Shown here in pieces: positions 44,034-53,143 of a DNA stretch of 64,000 bases; position 1 is the first letter of the stretch, and each line of letters begins with the position of its first letter. The position numbers and the translations under genes are program-made. The stretch is taken from the NCBI RefSeq assembly GCF_012272835.1, contig NZ_JAAWWK010000002.1:124001-188000 (forward strand), read 5' to 3'. Below the pieces are notes generated by a model, which ran no database searches, was not told the DNA's origin, and saw only the letters and a list, made by a program, of their open reading frames with translations. Source of the DNA: Spongiibacter thalassae (GTDB taxonomy: Bacteria > Pseudomonadota > Gammaproteobacteria > Pseudomonadales > Spongiibacteraceae).

Positions 44034-44192
44034 ATGATGACCGACCTCAGACAGCCTACTACCGACCCGCGCCGCAGCCTGCTGGCAAGCAGTGAGGCGG
44101 AGCTTGTTCGCAGCCGCGAAGCTTTGTCAGCCGTGCTGCGCCGTTTGCGGCCCACGTCGGCGGCGCTGCGTTGCAAGGGAGCCCAGTCATGA
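44034..44192 (+). CDS. 52 aa ORF coupled to the FleR-like gene
   Basis: A small basic, Ala/Arg/Ser-rich peptide with GAGAG upstream. Its TGA overlaps the next ATG (ATGA at 44189-44192), the arrangement of translationally coupled genes. A sigma-54 promoter lies just upstream. No family is recognised. The middle ([20 protein letters not shown]) is a predicted amphipathic helix. It occupies the place of fleS, so it may be a vestige of a sensor kinase gene or a small regulator. Confidence 0.55.
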   Translation: MMTDLRQPTTDPRRSLLASSEAELVRSREALSAVLRRLRPTSAALRCKGAQS

Positions 44193-45178
44193 GTGAGCTG
44201 ATCGCGGTTGACCCCGCCTCGAAAGCGACCCGTGAGCTGGCCGCGCGAGTGGCGGACACCGACGCTACCGTGCTGTTGTGTGGCGAGAGCGGCGTCGGAA
44301 AAGAGGTTTATGCCCGATTTATTCATACCCACTCCAGCCGTGACAGTGCACCCTTTGTTGCGATTAATTGCGCGGCGATCCCCGAGAATATGCTCGAAGC
44401 GATGTTGTTCGGCTATGAAAAGGGCGCTTTTACCGGTGCGACAACCACCCACGCCGGAAAGTTTGAGCAGGCTAACGGTGGAACACTGCTGCTCGATGAG
44501 ATTTCTGAAATGGATATCGGTTTGCAGGCCAAGCTGTTGCGAGTCTTGCAGGAGCGCGAGATCGAGCGCCTGGGTGGGCGCGGCACAGTCAAGCTAAACG
44601 TTCGCGTTATCGCTACCACGAACCGCGACTTGCGAGCAGCAGTGCGCAATGGCGATTTTCGTGAAGATCTGTTTTATCGGCTGAATGTTTTTCCTTTGTT
44701 TATTCCACCGCTGCGCGAACGCCCCCTCGATATTTTGCCGCTCTCTGCCTATTTTCTTGAGCGCAACGAAGGCGTGAGAGACGGTGCCCAGGTGTTGTCT
44801 GCCGGTGCATTGGACAAGCTGAACCAGTACCCGTGGCCGGGTAATGTCCGTGAGCTGGACAACGTAATGCAACGGGCATTGATCCTTCGACAGAATGCGA
44901 CCCTCGGCGTTGACGATATCCATTTCGAACAGGACATGGGCTGGGGTACGGCCTCGGTGCTGGCGGGTGATGGTACCTGTGACCCGGGGATCAGTGACGA
45001 GGGTGCGGACGACGGCGAACTGGATGATTTTTTGCGCCATCAGGAACGCCGTCGCATCGACGATGCCCTGCGTCAGGGGCGGTCGAAGAAAGAAGCCGCT
45101 GAAATCCTGGGCATCAGCCCGCGGACGCTGCGCTACAAGCTGGCGCGTTTGCGCGACCAGGGCGTATTGGCGGGATAA
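44189..45178 (+). CDS. FleR/FlrC-like sigma-54 activator without receiver domain
   Basis: A 329 aa AAA+ activator; the ATG overlaps the 52 aa stop. GESGVGKE (Walker A, about 31-38), [18 protein letters not shown] and R-finger residues are present. The C-terminal helix-turn-helix [25 protein letters not shown] is typical of FleR/FlrC. Normal FleR (about 470 aa) has an N-terminal phospho-receiver, which is missing, and no FleS kinase gene adjoins. It is followed after 15 bases by fliE, so it should activate mid-class genes in an unphosphorylated way. Confidence 0.87.
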   Translation: MSELIAVDPASKATRELAARVADTDATVLLCGESGVGKEVYARFIHTHSSRDSAPFVAINCAAIPENMLEAMLFGYEKGAFTGATTTHAGKFEQANGGTLLLDEISEMDIGLQAKLLRVLQEREIERLGGRGTVKLNVRVIATTNRDLRAAVRNGDFREDLFYRLNVFPLFIPPLRERPLDILPLSAYFLERNEGVRDGAQVLSAGALDKLNQYPWPGNVRELDNVMQRALILRQNATLGVDDIHFEQDMGWGTASVLAGDGTCDPGISDEGADDGELDDFLRHQERRRIDDALRQGRSKKEAAEILGISPRTLRYKLARLRDQGVLAG

Positions 45179-45193
45179 GGGGAGGAGAGACCA

Positions 45194-45550
45194 ATGTCTG
45201 ACAGCATGAAAGTAGATTCCATCCTCAGCCAGATTCGGTCGATTCGGCAGCAAACGCAGAATCTCAATCTGGGTGATAAGCCGAGCATCGACAGTTTACA
45301 GCCCAGCCAGGGGGTGGCCACTGAGCCGGCCCGGTTTGGCGATATGCTGCAAACGGCGATCGAGTCGGTGAACACCGCACAGCAGCACTCCAGCAGTCTC
45401 GCCACGGCCTATCAGCGCGGCGATGAAGATGTCAGTATCACCGAGGTAATGATAAACATGCAGAAAGCCGATGTGTCTTTCAAGGCGCTGACAGAGGTTC
45501 GCAACAAGGTCGTTGATGCTTATCAGGAAGTGATGAGGATGTCGGTGTAA
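45194..45550 (+). CDS. fliE: Flagellar MS-ring/rod adaptor FliE
   Basis: A 118 aa protein joining the MS ring to the rod. The C-terminal EDVSITEVMINMQKADVSFKALTEVRNKVVDAYQEVMRMSV is highly conserved. GGAGGAGAG precedes the start. It is the first structural gene after the FleR-like regulator. Confidence 0.95.
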   Translation: MSDSMKVDSILSQIRSIRQQTQNLNLGDKPSIDSLQPSQGVATEPARFGDMLQTAIESVNTAQQHSSSLATAYQRGDEDVSITEVMINMQKADVSFKALTEVRNKVVDAYQEVMRMSV

Positions 45551-45577
45551 TGGCGAACAATCCGGTGGGAGGCGACC

Positions 45578-47251
45578 ATGGCTGAGGCAAAGGCGGTGTC
45601 GGTGAACAGTTTGCTGGCAGATCTGGCGAAGAATGATGTATTGCGGCAGCTGCTGATTTTGGTGGGTATTGCGGCCAGTGTGGCTATTGGCGGTGCCGCC
45701 GTGATGTGGTCTCAGGGCAGCGAGTACCGCACCCTGTATTCCTCGCTGCCCCCGGAGCGAGCGGCGTCGGTGGTGGATGCATTGGATTTGGCGGGAATAC
45801 GCTATCGAATACAGGACGCGACCGGTGCGATACAGGTGCCTTCGGATGAGCTGCACAACGCGCGTATGCGTCTTGCCGGGCAGGGCCTCACTCGGGATAG
45901 CAGCGGCATGGCCATGCTGGAAAAAGAGCAGGGTTTTGGCGTTAGCGAGTTTATGCAATCGAAAAAATATCACTACGCCCTGGAGCAGGAACTGGCCAAT
46001 ACGATAAAAAGTATGCAACAGGTGCGGCAGGCCAGGGTGCATCTGGCAATTCCCAAACAATCCGTATTTGTCCGGGATCGCAAGACCCCCAGCGCATCAA
46101 TTATGCTCGATGTCTACCCCGGCGCGGTGGTGTCACGGCAGAACGTGTCGGCGATCGTCAATCTGGTGGCCAGCAGTATCGGGGGAATGAAGCCCGAAGA
46201 TGTCACCGTGATCGACCAGCTCGGCCAACAGTTGTCTGAGACAGAGAGCGAGAACGACGGTCTTGAGCTGAGCGATCGCCAGTTCAGTTATCGTCAGCGT
46301 ATTGAAAAGGCCTACGAAGAGCGGGTTGAAGATCTGATTCGGCCCATTGCCGGCTCCGGGCGGGTGAGGGTGAAGGTTGCCGCGGATATTGATTTCACGA
46401 CCGAGCAGCAAAGCCGCGAAAGCTGGAATCCGGATCGCCAGGTGGTGCGCAGCGAACAAATCAGCGAACAGAATATGGCTGATGGCGCCGGGGTGGCGAC
46501 GGGGGTGCCGGGCGCATTGAGCAACCAGCCGCCCATTGCGGGGGTTCCCGAGGGCGCCGGGGCTACCGACGGTAAGGTAAACAGCCGTTCCGTGGTACGC
46601 AACTATGAAATTGAACGGGTCCTGGCCCACAGCAGTAACCCCAGTGGCGCGGTTAATAAATTGTCGGTGGCGGTGCTGGTGGATAACCCGCGCTCGACCA
46701 ATGAAGAGGGCGAACGTGTTGTCGAGCCATTGAGCAATCCCGAAATAGAGCGTATGACTTTACTGGTGAAAGACGCGGTGGGCTTTGATGCCGCGCGGGG
46801 TGACCGGGTTACCGTGATTGCCGCGGATTTTCGCGAAGAGGGAATGTTTGACCGGGAGAACAGTGAACCCAAAATGTGGGAGCAGCCCTGGTTTGCCAAT
46901 CTGGCGAGACAAGTGCTGGTAGGCCTGGCCTTGCTGTTGCTGGTGTTCGCTGTGCTGCGGCCGGGAATGCGCAGCTTGCTCGGCAGTCAGGCAAAAAGTG
47001 CTGCCGGGGATCGCTCCGCCGCAGAGGTTAACCGTGCGCTGAGTGGCCCTGACAGCTCGCTGAGCGGCGAATACGTGCCCCCGGCGGCTGGTCAGTTGGG
47101 TGGGCCGGCAAATGACGCAGAGAGCGCGACACAGCGCCGTCGCGGATTGGGCTTTGAACAAAAGTTGGGCGATGTGCGGGGAATGGTCGATGAAGATCCT
47201 CGCCGCGTGGCCCAGGTCGTCAACAAATGGGTGAGTGAAAATAATGGATAG
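45578..47251 (+). CDS. fliF: Flagellar MS-ring protein FliF
   Basis: A 557 aa inner-membrane ring. Transmembrane segments lie at about 21-45 and 440-462. The YscJ-like ring-building domains include YSSLPPERAASVVDAL and GFGVSEFMQSKKYHYALEQELANTI. The C-terminal FliG-binding tail is DEDPRRVAQVVNKWV. Its end overlaps the fliG start by 8 bases. Confidence 0.95.
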   Translation: MAEAKAVSVNSLLADLAKNDVLRQLLILVGIAASVAIGGAAVMWSQGSEYRTLYSSLPPERAASVVDALDLAGIRYRIQDATGAIQVPSDELHNARMRLAGQGLTRDSSGMAMLEKEQGFGVSEFMQSKKYHYALEQELANTIKSMQQVRQARVHLAIPKQSVFVRDRKTPSASIMLDVYPGAVVSRQNVSAIVNLVASSIGGMKPEDVTVIDQLGQQLSETESENDGLELSDRQFSYRQRIEKAYEERVEDLIRPIAGSGRVRVKVAADIDFTTEQQSRESWNPDRQVVRSEQISEQNMADGAGVATGVPGALSNQPPIAGVPEGAGATDGKVNSRSVVRNYEIERVLAHSSNPSGAVNKLSVAVLVDNPRSTNEEGERVVEPLSNPEIERMTLLVKDAVGFDAARGDRVTVIAADFREEGMFDRENSEPKMWEQPWFANLARQVLVGLALLLLVFAVLRPGMRSLLGSQAKSAAGDRSAAEVNRALSGPDSSLSGEYVPPAAGQLGGPANDAESATQRRRGLGFEQKLGDVRGMVDEDPRRVAQVVNKWVSENNG

Positions 47252-48275
47252 TGCGGTCGAAGCGCCAGCGGCGTCAGCAGCGTTAACCATCTCAGGGTGC
47301 GAAAAGGCCGCCCTGCTACTGTTGATGATGGGTGAAACCCACGCCGCCAAAGTGCTGCGCTATGTGTCGCCGGAGGATGTCGAGCGCATTGGCACCGCCA
47401 TGGCCGGTATTAAGCGGGTAGATAATCAGAAGGCCACTCAGGTGGTCGATGAATTTCACGACGCTATCGAGTCGGAAAACTCGCTTGCGGTCGGCGTGCA
47501 GTCCTATGTGCGCAAATTGTTTACCTCGGCCCTGGGTGAACAAAAGGGCGGTGCTCTGGCCAACCGTGTGCTGGGTGAAGAAGAGAGCGATGAAATGAAC
47601 TCCCTGCGTTGGGTTGAGCCGGGCACTCTCGCAGACATGATTAAGGACGAACACCCGCAGATGATCGCCATTACCCTGGCGCATATCGAGCAGGAGCAGG
47701 CCTCAAAGGTGCTGAAATTACTGCCCGAAGACAAGCAGGACGACATCGTGATGCGGATCGCCACGATGAAGACCATACCTGACGCCGCAATGGGCCAGCT
47801 ACAGAAAGTGCTTAAGAAAAAACTGGCAGTGAGTACTACACTTAAGAATCGCAATGTCGATGGTGCAGCAGCGGCTGCCGGCATTATCAACGGTTTGGGC
47901 GCAGATACCGAAGCGCGCATTCTGGAAAACGTGGCCAAAAGCGACGAGGAACTGTCGGCGAGAATCCAGGAGCTGATGTTTGTCTTCAGCAACCTCATCA
48001 ATATCAGCGACAAGGGCATACAGCTGCTGCTGCGGGAAGTGTCGGCAGATTTGCTGCCGCTGGCACTGAAGGGTGCCGGGGAAGAGGTGAAAGAAAAGAT
48101 TCTGGGCAATATGTCCAAGCGTGCTCGGGAAATGCTGGTCGACGATATGGAGTCAAAGGGGCCGGTGAAAATCAGCGAAGTCGAGGCGGCTCAAAAAGAA
48201 ATACTGAATATTGCCCGCACCCTGGCGGAAAGCGGCCAGATCGATTTGGGTACGGGGGGCGACGACTACGTCTGA
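47244..48275 (+). CDS. fliG: Flagellar motor switch protein FliG
   Basis: A 343 aa rotor protein. ATG 47244 gives MDSAVEAPAAS; the earlier in-frame start at 47235 is less likely. The segments EKAALLLLMMGETHAAKVL, DEHPQMIAITLAHIEQEQAS (EHPQ motif) and the charged torque helix RAREMLVDDMESKGPVKISEVEAAQ are intact. It is the C-ring torque generator. Confidence 0.96.
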   Translation: MDSAVEAPAASAALTISGCEKAALLLLMMGETHAAKVLRYVSPEDVERIGTAMAGIKRVDNQKATQVVDEFHDAIESENSLAVGVQSYVRKLFTSALGEQKGGALANRVLGEEESDEMNSLRWVEPGTLADMIKDEHPQMIAITLAHIEQEQASKVLKLLPEDKQDDIVMRIATMKTIPDAAMGQLQKVLKKKLAVSTTLKNRNVDGAAAAAGIINGLGADTEARILENVAKSDEELSARIQELMFVFSNLINISDKGIQLLLREVSADLLPLALKGAGEEVKEKILGNMSKRAREMLVDDMESKGPVKISEVEAAQKEILNIARTLAESGQIDLGTGGDDYV

Positions 48276-48333
48276 GAACCACCCGCTGATTCAGCAGCGA
48301 GAACGGCGACCCTCCCAATTGGATTGCAAATTT

Positions 48334-49083
48334 ATGAGCCAGAATTTCGAAAAATACCAAGTGGCGTCCTTCGGTCAGTCGTCGCCGTCGCCGGAGGGAA
48401 GCGACAACGCGGTTCTTCAGGGCTGGCAGCCCCCGGAAATGGCGCCGGGCCAGACTGCCCGGGGCGACAGCTATCAGCTGCGCCGCTTCGACACAGCCCC
48501 CTCTTCCGGCGCAGCTCCGGCGGCTGAACCCGCCCCTGCAGTAGATGCTCCACAGAGCGAAGATGAAATTCTCGCCAATGAATTACAGGCCCTGAGGGAA
48601 AAAATCCGCGAAGAGGCCTATGCCACCGGTCTAGCCGAGGGACAGGCCGAAGCCAAGCGGATGCTGGCAGAGCAAACCCAGCAGTTGCAACTGACCGTGG
48701 CGGCCCTGCGCGAGCCAGCCAAGTGGCTGGATGCCACCCTCCAGCGAGAACTGAGCGAGCTGACCTCTGCCCTGGTGAAAGCGCTGATTGGCCACGAGCT
48801 TACGGTGTCGCCGGAGCGGGTCGGTCTGTTGGTGAAGGAAGCGATAGAGCTGTTGCCGGTTACCCAGGGGCCGATCGATATCACTCTCCACCCCGACGAT
48901 GCCAGGGTACTGGCTGAGTTAAACGCCGATGCCGACGACGCGGAAACTCCCTGGCGAGTGATCGAAGATGCGACCTTGTCCCGTGGCGGCTGCCGCATTC
49001 AAAGTGGCAGCTCGCGTATCGACCAGAGTATCGATGCACGCCTTGCAGCCATATTGTCAGCCAGCGAGTCGGATTATGCATAA
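48334..49083 (+). CDS. fliH: Flagellar export apparatus stator FliH
   Basis: A 249 aa cytoplasmic regulator of the FliI ATPase. ATG 48334 starts MSQNFEKYQVASF; the longer reading overlaps the region after fliG. A Pro/Ala-rich head is followed by the coiled segment EEAYATGLAEGQAEAKRMLAE (about 92-112) with GxxxG-like repeats, and the conserved C-terminus IEDATLSRGGCRIQSGSSRID. It overlaps fliI by 8 bases. Confidence 0.9.
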   Translation: MSQNFEKYQVASFGQSSPSPEGSDNAVLQGWQPPEMAPGQTARGDSYQLRRFDTAPSSGAAPAAEPAPAVDAPQSEDEILANELQALREKIREEAYATGLAEGQAEAKRMLAEQTQQLQLTVAALREPAKWLDATLQRELSELTSALVKALIGHELTVSPERVGLLVKEAIELLPVTQGPIDITLHPDDARVLAELNADADDAETPWRVIEDATLSRGGCRIQSGSSRIDQSIDARLAAILSASESDYA

Positions 49084-50425
49084 GCCCAACCAGCGTCTGG
49101 TAGATCATTTTTCGGCGCTGCGGCGACAGGTTGAAGCGGGTGGTGCAGGCGCTGCACCAAAGGTAGAGGGAAGACTGCGCCGCATCGTCGGCACTCTGCT
49201 GGAAGCCGAGGGCTGCAAGGCCCCCATCGGTGCCTACTGCATTGTCGAAACCACCGACGGCGACTGGCTGGAAACCGAGGTGGTGGGTTTCGCCAGCGAC
49301 CATATTCTGCTGATGCCCACCGGAGAACTGCGGGGCGTGATGCCACATGCGCGGGTATTGCCAATTGCCAAGGGTTCCTCGGTAGAGGTGGGGCCCGGTC
49401 TGTTGGGTCGGGTTATTGACGGTGCCGGACAGCCTCTGGATCACAAGGGGCCGCTGCAATGCCATGAACAGCGGCCGATCAATGCCCAGCCCATCAACCC
49501 CCTGCTGCGACGCCCCATTCGCCAGCCACTGGACGTAGGCGTGCGGGCTATCAATGCCCTGCTTACCGTGGGGCAGGGGCAGAGGTTGGGACTGTTTGCC
49601 GGCAGCGGCGTGGGCAAAAGCGTATTGTTGGGAATGATGACCCGCTACACCGACGCCGAAGTCGTGGTGGTGGCCTTGATCGGCGAGCGCGGTCGCGAAG
49701 TTAAGGAATTTATCGACGGTATCCTCGGCGAAGAGGGAATGCGCCGGGCAGTGGTGATTGCCACCCCGGCCGATCATCCACCGCTGATGCGAATGCGTGC
49801 GGCCTGGCTGGCCACGTCGGTGGCGGAATATTTCCGCGACCAGGGTATGCAAGTGTTATTACTTATGGATTCTCTGACCCGCTTTGCCCAAGCTCAGAGA
49901 GAGATTGCACTGGCCACAGGTGAGCCTCCGGCGACCAAGGGCTACCCCCCATCGGTGTTTGCACGCTTGCCGGCCTTGGTCGAGCGAGCCGGCAACGGCG
50001 AAGAGGGCGGCGGCTCCATTACGGCTTTTTACACCGTACTCGCCGAGGGGGACGACCAGAACGACCCCATTGTGGATTCGGCGCGGGCGATTCTCGACGG
50101 CCATATCGTTCTGTCCAGAAGTCTGGCAGATGCCGGGCATTTTCCCGCCATCGATGTGGAGCGTTCAGTGAGTCGGGCGATGAACGACATCACCGATAAG
50201 CCCCATCAGGATATGGTGCGCAGGTTTCGCAAAATGTACTCGCTGTACCAGCAGAACCGCGACCTGATTACCATCGGCGCCTACCAGCGCGGCACCGACA
50301 AACGGCTGGACGAGGCGGTAAGCGCCTGGCCGGGGATGCAGCATTTTTTACAACAGGGTTTTGACGAGTCGGAAAGTTTTGACCACGCCCTGGGGGAGTT
50401 GAGTCAGTTACTCGACCCACAGTAG
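49076..50425 (+). CDS. fliI: Flagellum-specific ATPase FliI
   Basis: A 449 aa F1-beta-like ATPase of the flagellar export gate. ATG 49076 gives MHKPNQRLVDHF; the ORF reads further upstream through fliH sequence. Walker A is GLFAGSGVGKSVLLGM (about 177-192), Walker B VLLLMDSLTRFAQAQREIAL (about 261-280), with GYPPSVFARLPALVERAG after it. Confidence 0.96.
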   Translation: MHKPNQRLVDHFSALRRQVEAGGAGAAPKVEGRLRRIVGTLLEAEGCKAPIGAYCIVETTDGDWLETEVVGFASDHILLMPTGELRGVMPHARVLPIAKGSSVEVGPGLLGRVIDGAGQPLDHKGPLQCHEQRPINAQPINPLLRRPIRQPLDVGVRAINALLTVGQGQRLGLFAGSGVGKSVLLGMMTRYTDAEVVVVALIGERGREVKEFIDGILGEEGMRRAVVIATPADHPPLMRMRAAWLATSVAEYFRDQGMQVLLLMDSLTRFAQAQREIALATGEPPATKGYPPSVFARLPALVERAGNGEEGGGSITAFYTVLAEGDDQNDPIVDSARAILDGHIVLSRSLADAGHFPAIDVERSVSRAMNDITDKPHQDMVRRFRKMYSLYQQNRDLITIGAYQRGTDKRLDEAVSAWPGMQHFLQQGFDESESFDHALGELSQLLDPQ

Positions 50426-50483
50426 CAGAGTGGCACCAGTCGCGATAACACCGCACTGAGCGGCCATTGAGAGGGGACGCAAT

Positions 50484-50948
50484 GTGAGTGAAAGATTAAA
50501 GTCAGAGCGAATGAAGCCAGTCAATGCGCTGGCCGAGCGTCGAGAGAAAGAGCGCGCCCGGCATTTCGCCACAATGAATACCGCCCACGAAGTTCTCGAA
50601 AGCAAACTGCGCGACCTTGAGCAGTACTACGAAGATTACCGCAACGCTGACGCCGGTCATCGGCAGGTGGATATTCAGCGCCTCACTGAAACCCGCCAAT
50701 TTCTCAGCACCCTTTCTCAAGCAATAAGCCTGCAGCGGGAAGCGGTCGCCGCCAGTGAGAAAAAGTTGGCGGCAGAGCGGGAAAAATGGATGGCTGCGCG
50801 GCGTCACAGCCAAAATCTCGAAAACCTCAGCGAGAAATATCGCGATCAGGAGCGCCAGTCCGCCCTTTATGCAGAGCAGCGCAGCCAGGATGAGATGAAC
50901 AGCCAGCGTTTCGTATGGCGAAAAATGCGGCAAAACAATATGGCATAG
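50484..50948 (+). CDS. fliJ: Flagellar export protein FliJ
   Basis: A 154 aa coiled-coil protein (RxE/K-rich) that links FliI to FlhA. It starts at GTG 50484 with GAGGGGAC upstream; the overlapping ATG at 50482 is followed at once by TGA. The pattern and length match FliJ, but identity in this family is low, so context carries weight. Confidence 0.85.
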   Translation: MSERLKSERMKPVNALAERREKERARHFATMNTAHEVLESKLRDLEQYYEDYRNADAGHRQVDIQRLTETRQFLSTLSQAISLQREAVAASEKKLAAEREKWMAARRHSQNLENLSEKYRDQERQSALYAEQRSQDEMNSQRFVWRKMRQNNMA

Positions 50949-51048
50949 TGCTTGCTCCTATATCCCTTGACACTACTTGCTCTCGATAAAAAGCGCCTTT
51001 AAGCGAAGGCGAAAAACAGAGAGCCTGGCTTGGATCAAGGACGCAATT

Positions 51049-52272
51049 ATGGCAACTCCTGTATTACCAATCCCCCAAAGTCACAGCGCCCAGACCGCGT
51101 TGAATCCCTTCCCAAATCCTTCGGGTAGCGCGGTAGAGGCAATAAAAACCCCTTTTAATCAAGTGCTTGAGAAAGAGCGTCCCGCCCATGGTGCGGTGCC
51201 TTCCTTTAGTCACCTAAGCGCCACCGCGCTGAAAAATCTCGGTGGAGAAGCGACCATCGATGGCGCTGAGGGTCAGTCCGCAGAACTGTCAGACGCGTTG
51301 ACGGCGGGCGACAACTTTTTGCCGGTGGGCGGAAATTTATTGCCGCTTGAGCAGCGCTTTGAACGGCCGCTGGTCTTTGCCGTTGGGCAGACGGCCCACC
51401 CGATGTTTTCCGGCGTTGCCCTTGGTTCTGTGTTGGCGGATAGCGGTATTGAAACCGCGAAGATCATTCCCGCCAGCCAGAATGCCGCCCAACTCCATCA
51501 GCATATTGGGCTGCAGGAGCCGGGGCTGGCTGAGGGGCTGCACAGCACAGGGCGGGAAGCGCTGGCCGGGAGCTTTGCATTGCCGTCGCAGGACGGCTTT
51601 GCCGGACAAAGTCCGTCATTGATGAGTGCGGCTCTGGCTGCGGTGAATGGCGAGGCGAAACCCACGTCGATATTGCGCGATTCCGCGCGGGAGTTGCTGG
51701 CAGATCAGCGCTCTGTAGACGGGCTGGATAGCGCCCGCCTGGCGATGAGTCGCGTCAGTGCCGCCAGCATTGAGCGGGGTCTGTCCCCACCGCAGTTTTC
51801 GGTGATGCAGAACGCCTTGTCGGATCCCGCCTGGGGGCAGGCGATGACCGCGCGGTTGAGTTGGATGGCGGGCAGCGGGGTGCACAATGCCAGTCTGCGT
51901 CTGCACCCGGAAGAGCTGGGTTCGGTCAACGTGCAGATTTCAATGAGCGGTGATCGCGCCTCGGTACAATTTCAGGCCCAGAATGCCGAGACCACCGAAT
52001 TAATTGAAAAGTTGATGCCGCGGCTGGCCAGCGCTTTTGAAAGTCAGGGCCTTAAGCTGGAAGACGCCAAGGTAAGTCAGCAGCCCAGCGGAGGCGAGCG
52101 ACAACAAAGTGCCATGACCGGTGAAGGTCAGGGTAGCGGTCAATCTTCTGCGGGTGGCCGCGGCAGCGCGCAGGGCAATGGCGAGAATGCCGATGGTGCG
52201 GTTGAGGTCGGCGCAGGCAATGTGCTTGACCTGGATCTACGGCGAGCGAGTGGCATCGACGCCTTCGCCTGA
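51049..52272 (+). CDS. fliK: Flagellar hook-length control protein FliK
   Basis: A 407 aa secreted molecular ruler. ATG 51049 has AGGA eight bases upstream. A long low-complexity N-terminal part leads to the Flg_hook domain LRLHPEELGSVNVQISMSGDRASVQFQAQN (about 284-313), then a Gly/Ser/Gln-rich tail. It switches export specificity through FlhB. A terminator follows. Confidence 0.9.
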   Translation: MATPVLPIPQSHSAQTALNPFPNPSGSAVEAIKTPFNQVLEKERPAHGAVPSFSHLSATALKNLGGEATIDGAEGQSAELSDALTAGDNFLPVGGNLLPLEQRFERPLVFAVGQTAHPMFSGVALGSVLADSGIETAKIIPASQNAAQLHQHIGLQEPGLAEGLHSTGREALAGSFALPSQDGFAGQSPSLMSAALAAVNGEAKPTSILRDSARELLADQRSVDGLDSARLAMSRVSAASIERGLSPPQFSVMQNALSDPAWGQAMTARLSWMAGSGVHNASLRLHPEELGSVNVQISMSGDRASVQFQAQNAETTELIEKLMPRLASAFESQGLKLEDAKVSQQPSGGERQQSAMTGEGQGSGQSSAGGRGSAQGNGENADGAVEVGAGNVLDLDLRRASGIDAFA

Positions 52273-52339
52273 TCGACCGACGCGATTAATTTGTGCTGGC
52301 CCGAAGGCCAGCGTCAGCTAAACTTGCCCCAACCAAAAG

Positions 52340-52367
52340 ACCTGTGTCCTGTGGCACAGGTTTTTTT
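52340..52367 (+). terminator. Rho-independent terminator after fliK
   Basis: ACCTGTG and CACAGGT form a 7 bp stem with an 8-base loop followed by seven T residues, 68 bases after the fliK stop. Confidence 0.85.
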
Positions 52368-52520
52368 ATGCTCTGTTTCACTCAGTTTCTGCCACTCTTT
52401 CTGTCCATTTTTGCTACTTTTTAGGTTAACCGGCGGCGGGCTTCGCGGCGGGGGCCTGCCAAATAATTGGCATTCTCGCATTTGTTTCTGTATCTAATTG
52501 AAAAATATAAGAATTATTTG

Positions 52521-52535
52521 TGGCTCGGCGATTGC
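52521..52535 (+). promoter_or_regulatory. Sigma-54 promoter of the fliL operon
   Basis: TGGCTC-GGCGA-TTGC followed by A has one change from the -24 consensus and a perfect -12. It is 134 bases before fliL. The rest of the 396 bp fliK-fliL gap holds the fliK terminator and no gene. Confidence 0.78.
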
Positions 52536-52668
52536 ATATACTGTGCATAGACGAATTCAATCGGGCGGTTCTGAGTACAAGTCGCTATACGGTCGGTGCG
52601 GGCAATCGGTCTAAGGTGTGATTGCCATTTGGCGACAATCGTTTTCTGCAATACTGGATAGGGTCACT

Positions 52669-53136
52669 ATGTTCAAAAATAAATTCGTGCTGATAGGTCT
52701 TGTTGTTGTGCTTCTTTTGGCGACGGCGGGAGGAACCTGGTTCTTCGTGAAAGGCAGTCAGCCTGCACCTGCAATGGCGGCAGGCGGAGCGGCAGTGGCG
52801 CCAGTAGCGGCCTTGCCCAAGCCCAAGTATTACAGCCTTGATCCGTCGTTTGTGGTGAATTTGCTCAACGAGCGCACCACCAAATTCTTGCAGGTGGATG
52901 TGCAGGTAATGACCCGCAAGGATAACGTTGTGGAGCGACTGGAAACCTACGACGTGCGTATCCGTCACGAGCTGATCATGATGTTCAGTAACCTGAAAAA
53001 AGAGCAGATCAACAGCATCGAAGGTCGCAAGGAAATTCAGCAGAAAGTGCTGGATACGATCAACGATGTGCTGGAAGCGGAGACCGGACGCCGAGGAATT
53101 GACGCGGTCTACTTCACCAAATTTGTTATGCAGTGA
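52669..53136 (+). CDS. fliL: Flagellar basal-body stator-associated protein FliL
   Basis: A 155 aa single-pass membrane protein. ATG 52669 gives MFKNKFVLIG, and the transmembrane helix is about residues 6-26. An Ala/Pro/Gly linker and the periplasmic domain KYYSLDPSFVVNLLNERTTKFLQVDVQVM follow. It supports stator function. It is first in the fliL-flhB operon, 8 bases before fliM. Confidence 0.93.
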   Translation: MFKNKFVLIGLVVVLLLATAGGTWFFVKGSQPAPAMAAGGAAVAPVAALPKPKYYSLDPSFVVNLLNERTTKFLQVDVQVMTRKDNVVERLETYDVRIRHELIMMFSNLKKEQINSIEGRKEIQQKVLDTINDVLEAETGRRGIDAVYFTKFVMQ

Positions 53137-53143
53137 GGTTGAT

